A DNA stretch of 5,742 bases. Origin: Kiritimatiellia bacterium. GTDB lineage: Bacteria > Verrucomicrobiota > Kiritimatiellia > RFP12 > UBA1067. Each line of letters starts with the position of its first letter. Position 1 is the first letter of the stretch. The notes beneath the pieces were generated by a model. The model made no database searches. It worked only from the letters and a program-made list of their open reading frames with translations, and was not told where the DNA came from. The stretch is taken from contig JAFYQC010000087.1 in NCBI GenBank assembly GCA_017547265.1, positions 1 through 5,742 of the forward strand. Reading direction: 5' to 3'. Both the position numbers and the translations under genes were made by a program. Below, one piece after another: positions 5,417 through 5,742 of the stretch.

Positions 5417-5531
5417 GCTGGCGACGTCCTACTCTCGCACGTCCGGGAGACGCACTACCCTCGGCGATGGAGCCCTTGACTTCCTTGTTCGGAATGGGAA
5501 AGGGTATGACATCTCCTCCATGGTCACCAGC
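5417..5531 (-). rRNA. rrf: 5S ribosomal RNA
   Basis: This 115-base gene shows the 5S landmarks on the minus strand: CCCATTCCGAACAAGGAAGTC in the helix III/loop C region, and a terminal GCGAGAGTAGG loop E/helix region. The ends GCTGGTGAC and GTCGCCAGC form a nine-pair helix I with one G-U. The rRNA is a structural part of the large ribosomal subunit. It lies 79 bases after the 23S end, in the usual bacterial order. The ends are set by helix I and may be off by a few bases. Confidence 0.95.
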
Positions 5532-5610
5532 AAAAAGAGGCAAGTTGGGAGTGAAAGAGAGTTGCGACCCACTACGAGACGCGAGTCGTCTCGAGGCGAA
5601 GTCTGAAAAA
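5532..5610 (-). other. 23S-5S internal transcribed spacer
   Basis: This 79-base spacer contains no tRNA. It has a perfect 7-bp hairpin, CGAGACG-CGAGT-CGTCTCG (5575-5593), which could take part in precursor processing. Confidence 0.75.
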
Positions 5611-5742
5611 TAAGCTAAGCCGCACGTCATATTAGTGCCGATCGGCTCAACGGATCGCTCCGCTTCCACCTTCGGCCTATCGAGGTCGTGGTCTACAACC
5701 TGACTTCAGGGGCATTGCTGCCCGGGAAAACTTGTCTCGGGG
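5611..5742 (-). rRNA. rrl: 23S ribosomal RNA, 3' end (cut by window edge)
   Basis: The minus strand matches the conserved bacterial 23S 3' end. It carries CCCCGAGA at the window edge, TGAAG, GACCACGACCTCGATAGGCC, a GTTGAGC...GGCACTAAT segment and a final GTGCGGCTTAGCTTA, which corresponds to the GAGGCTTAACC end in Escherichia coli. Only the last ~132 bases are present. The 3' end at about 5611 is estimated by comparison with that end. The operon is transcribed toward the DUF3800 gene but closed by the terminator at 5361-5398. Confidence 0.95.

Noticed and set aside
5532..5610. tRNA gene in the 23S-5S spacer
   Set aside because: The spacer is only 79 bases and lacks a cloverleaf, a T-loop GTTCGA core and an acceptor stem.
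5136..5669. 177-codon open frame on the minus strand
   Set aside because: It runs across the 23S end, the 5S gene and the terminator, so it is a shadow of rRNA sequence.

Overview
The window reads as a chromosomal segment of a GC-rich bacterium that degrades host or plant glycans. The mix is a secreted GH92 mannosidase, a divergently oriented XylR/AraC-type sugar regulator, dispersed hairpin repeats between genes and an rRNA operon tail. This resembles gut Verrucomicrobiota, perhaps Kiritimatiellae-like. That placement is an inference from gene style only; the 23S and 5S sequences would settle it.

Layout. Positions 1-2012 (minus) hold a GH92 family alpha-mannosidase with a signal peptide, cut by the left edge before its last part. 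Positions 2013-2199 are a divergent control region with an extended -10 promoter for the mannosidase and a 16-base direct repeat beside the regulator start. Positions 2200-3453 (plus) encode a periplasmic-binding-protein-like/AraC regulator of the XylR type. Positions 3511-4353 (minus) encode a DUF3800 protein with a strong ribosome binding site. Its leader has a promoter and a 12-bp GNRA hairpin followed by a T run, which looks like an attenuator. Positions 4480-5360 contain no credible gene. They hold hairpin repeats, a G-rich degenerate tract and a 16-base inverted match to the 5S rRNA. Positions 5361-5742 (minus) are the end of an rRNA operon: 23S 3' end, spacer, 5S and an intrinsic terminator.

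How it fits together. The regulator and mannosidase form a classic divergent pair: a sugar-sensing activator/repressor next to the enzyme that releases mannose from alpha-mannosides. The DUF3800 gene stands alone and converges on the regulator. Two 34-base hairpin-bearing repeats in the same orientation bound it, and it lies downstream of the rRNA operon. It could therefore be an accessory cassette. The most interesting signals are the DUF3800 leader, the four-copy hairpin family and the operator-like direct repeat. None of these can be proven from one sequence alone.
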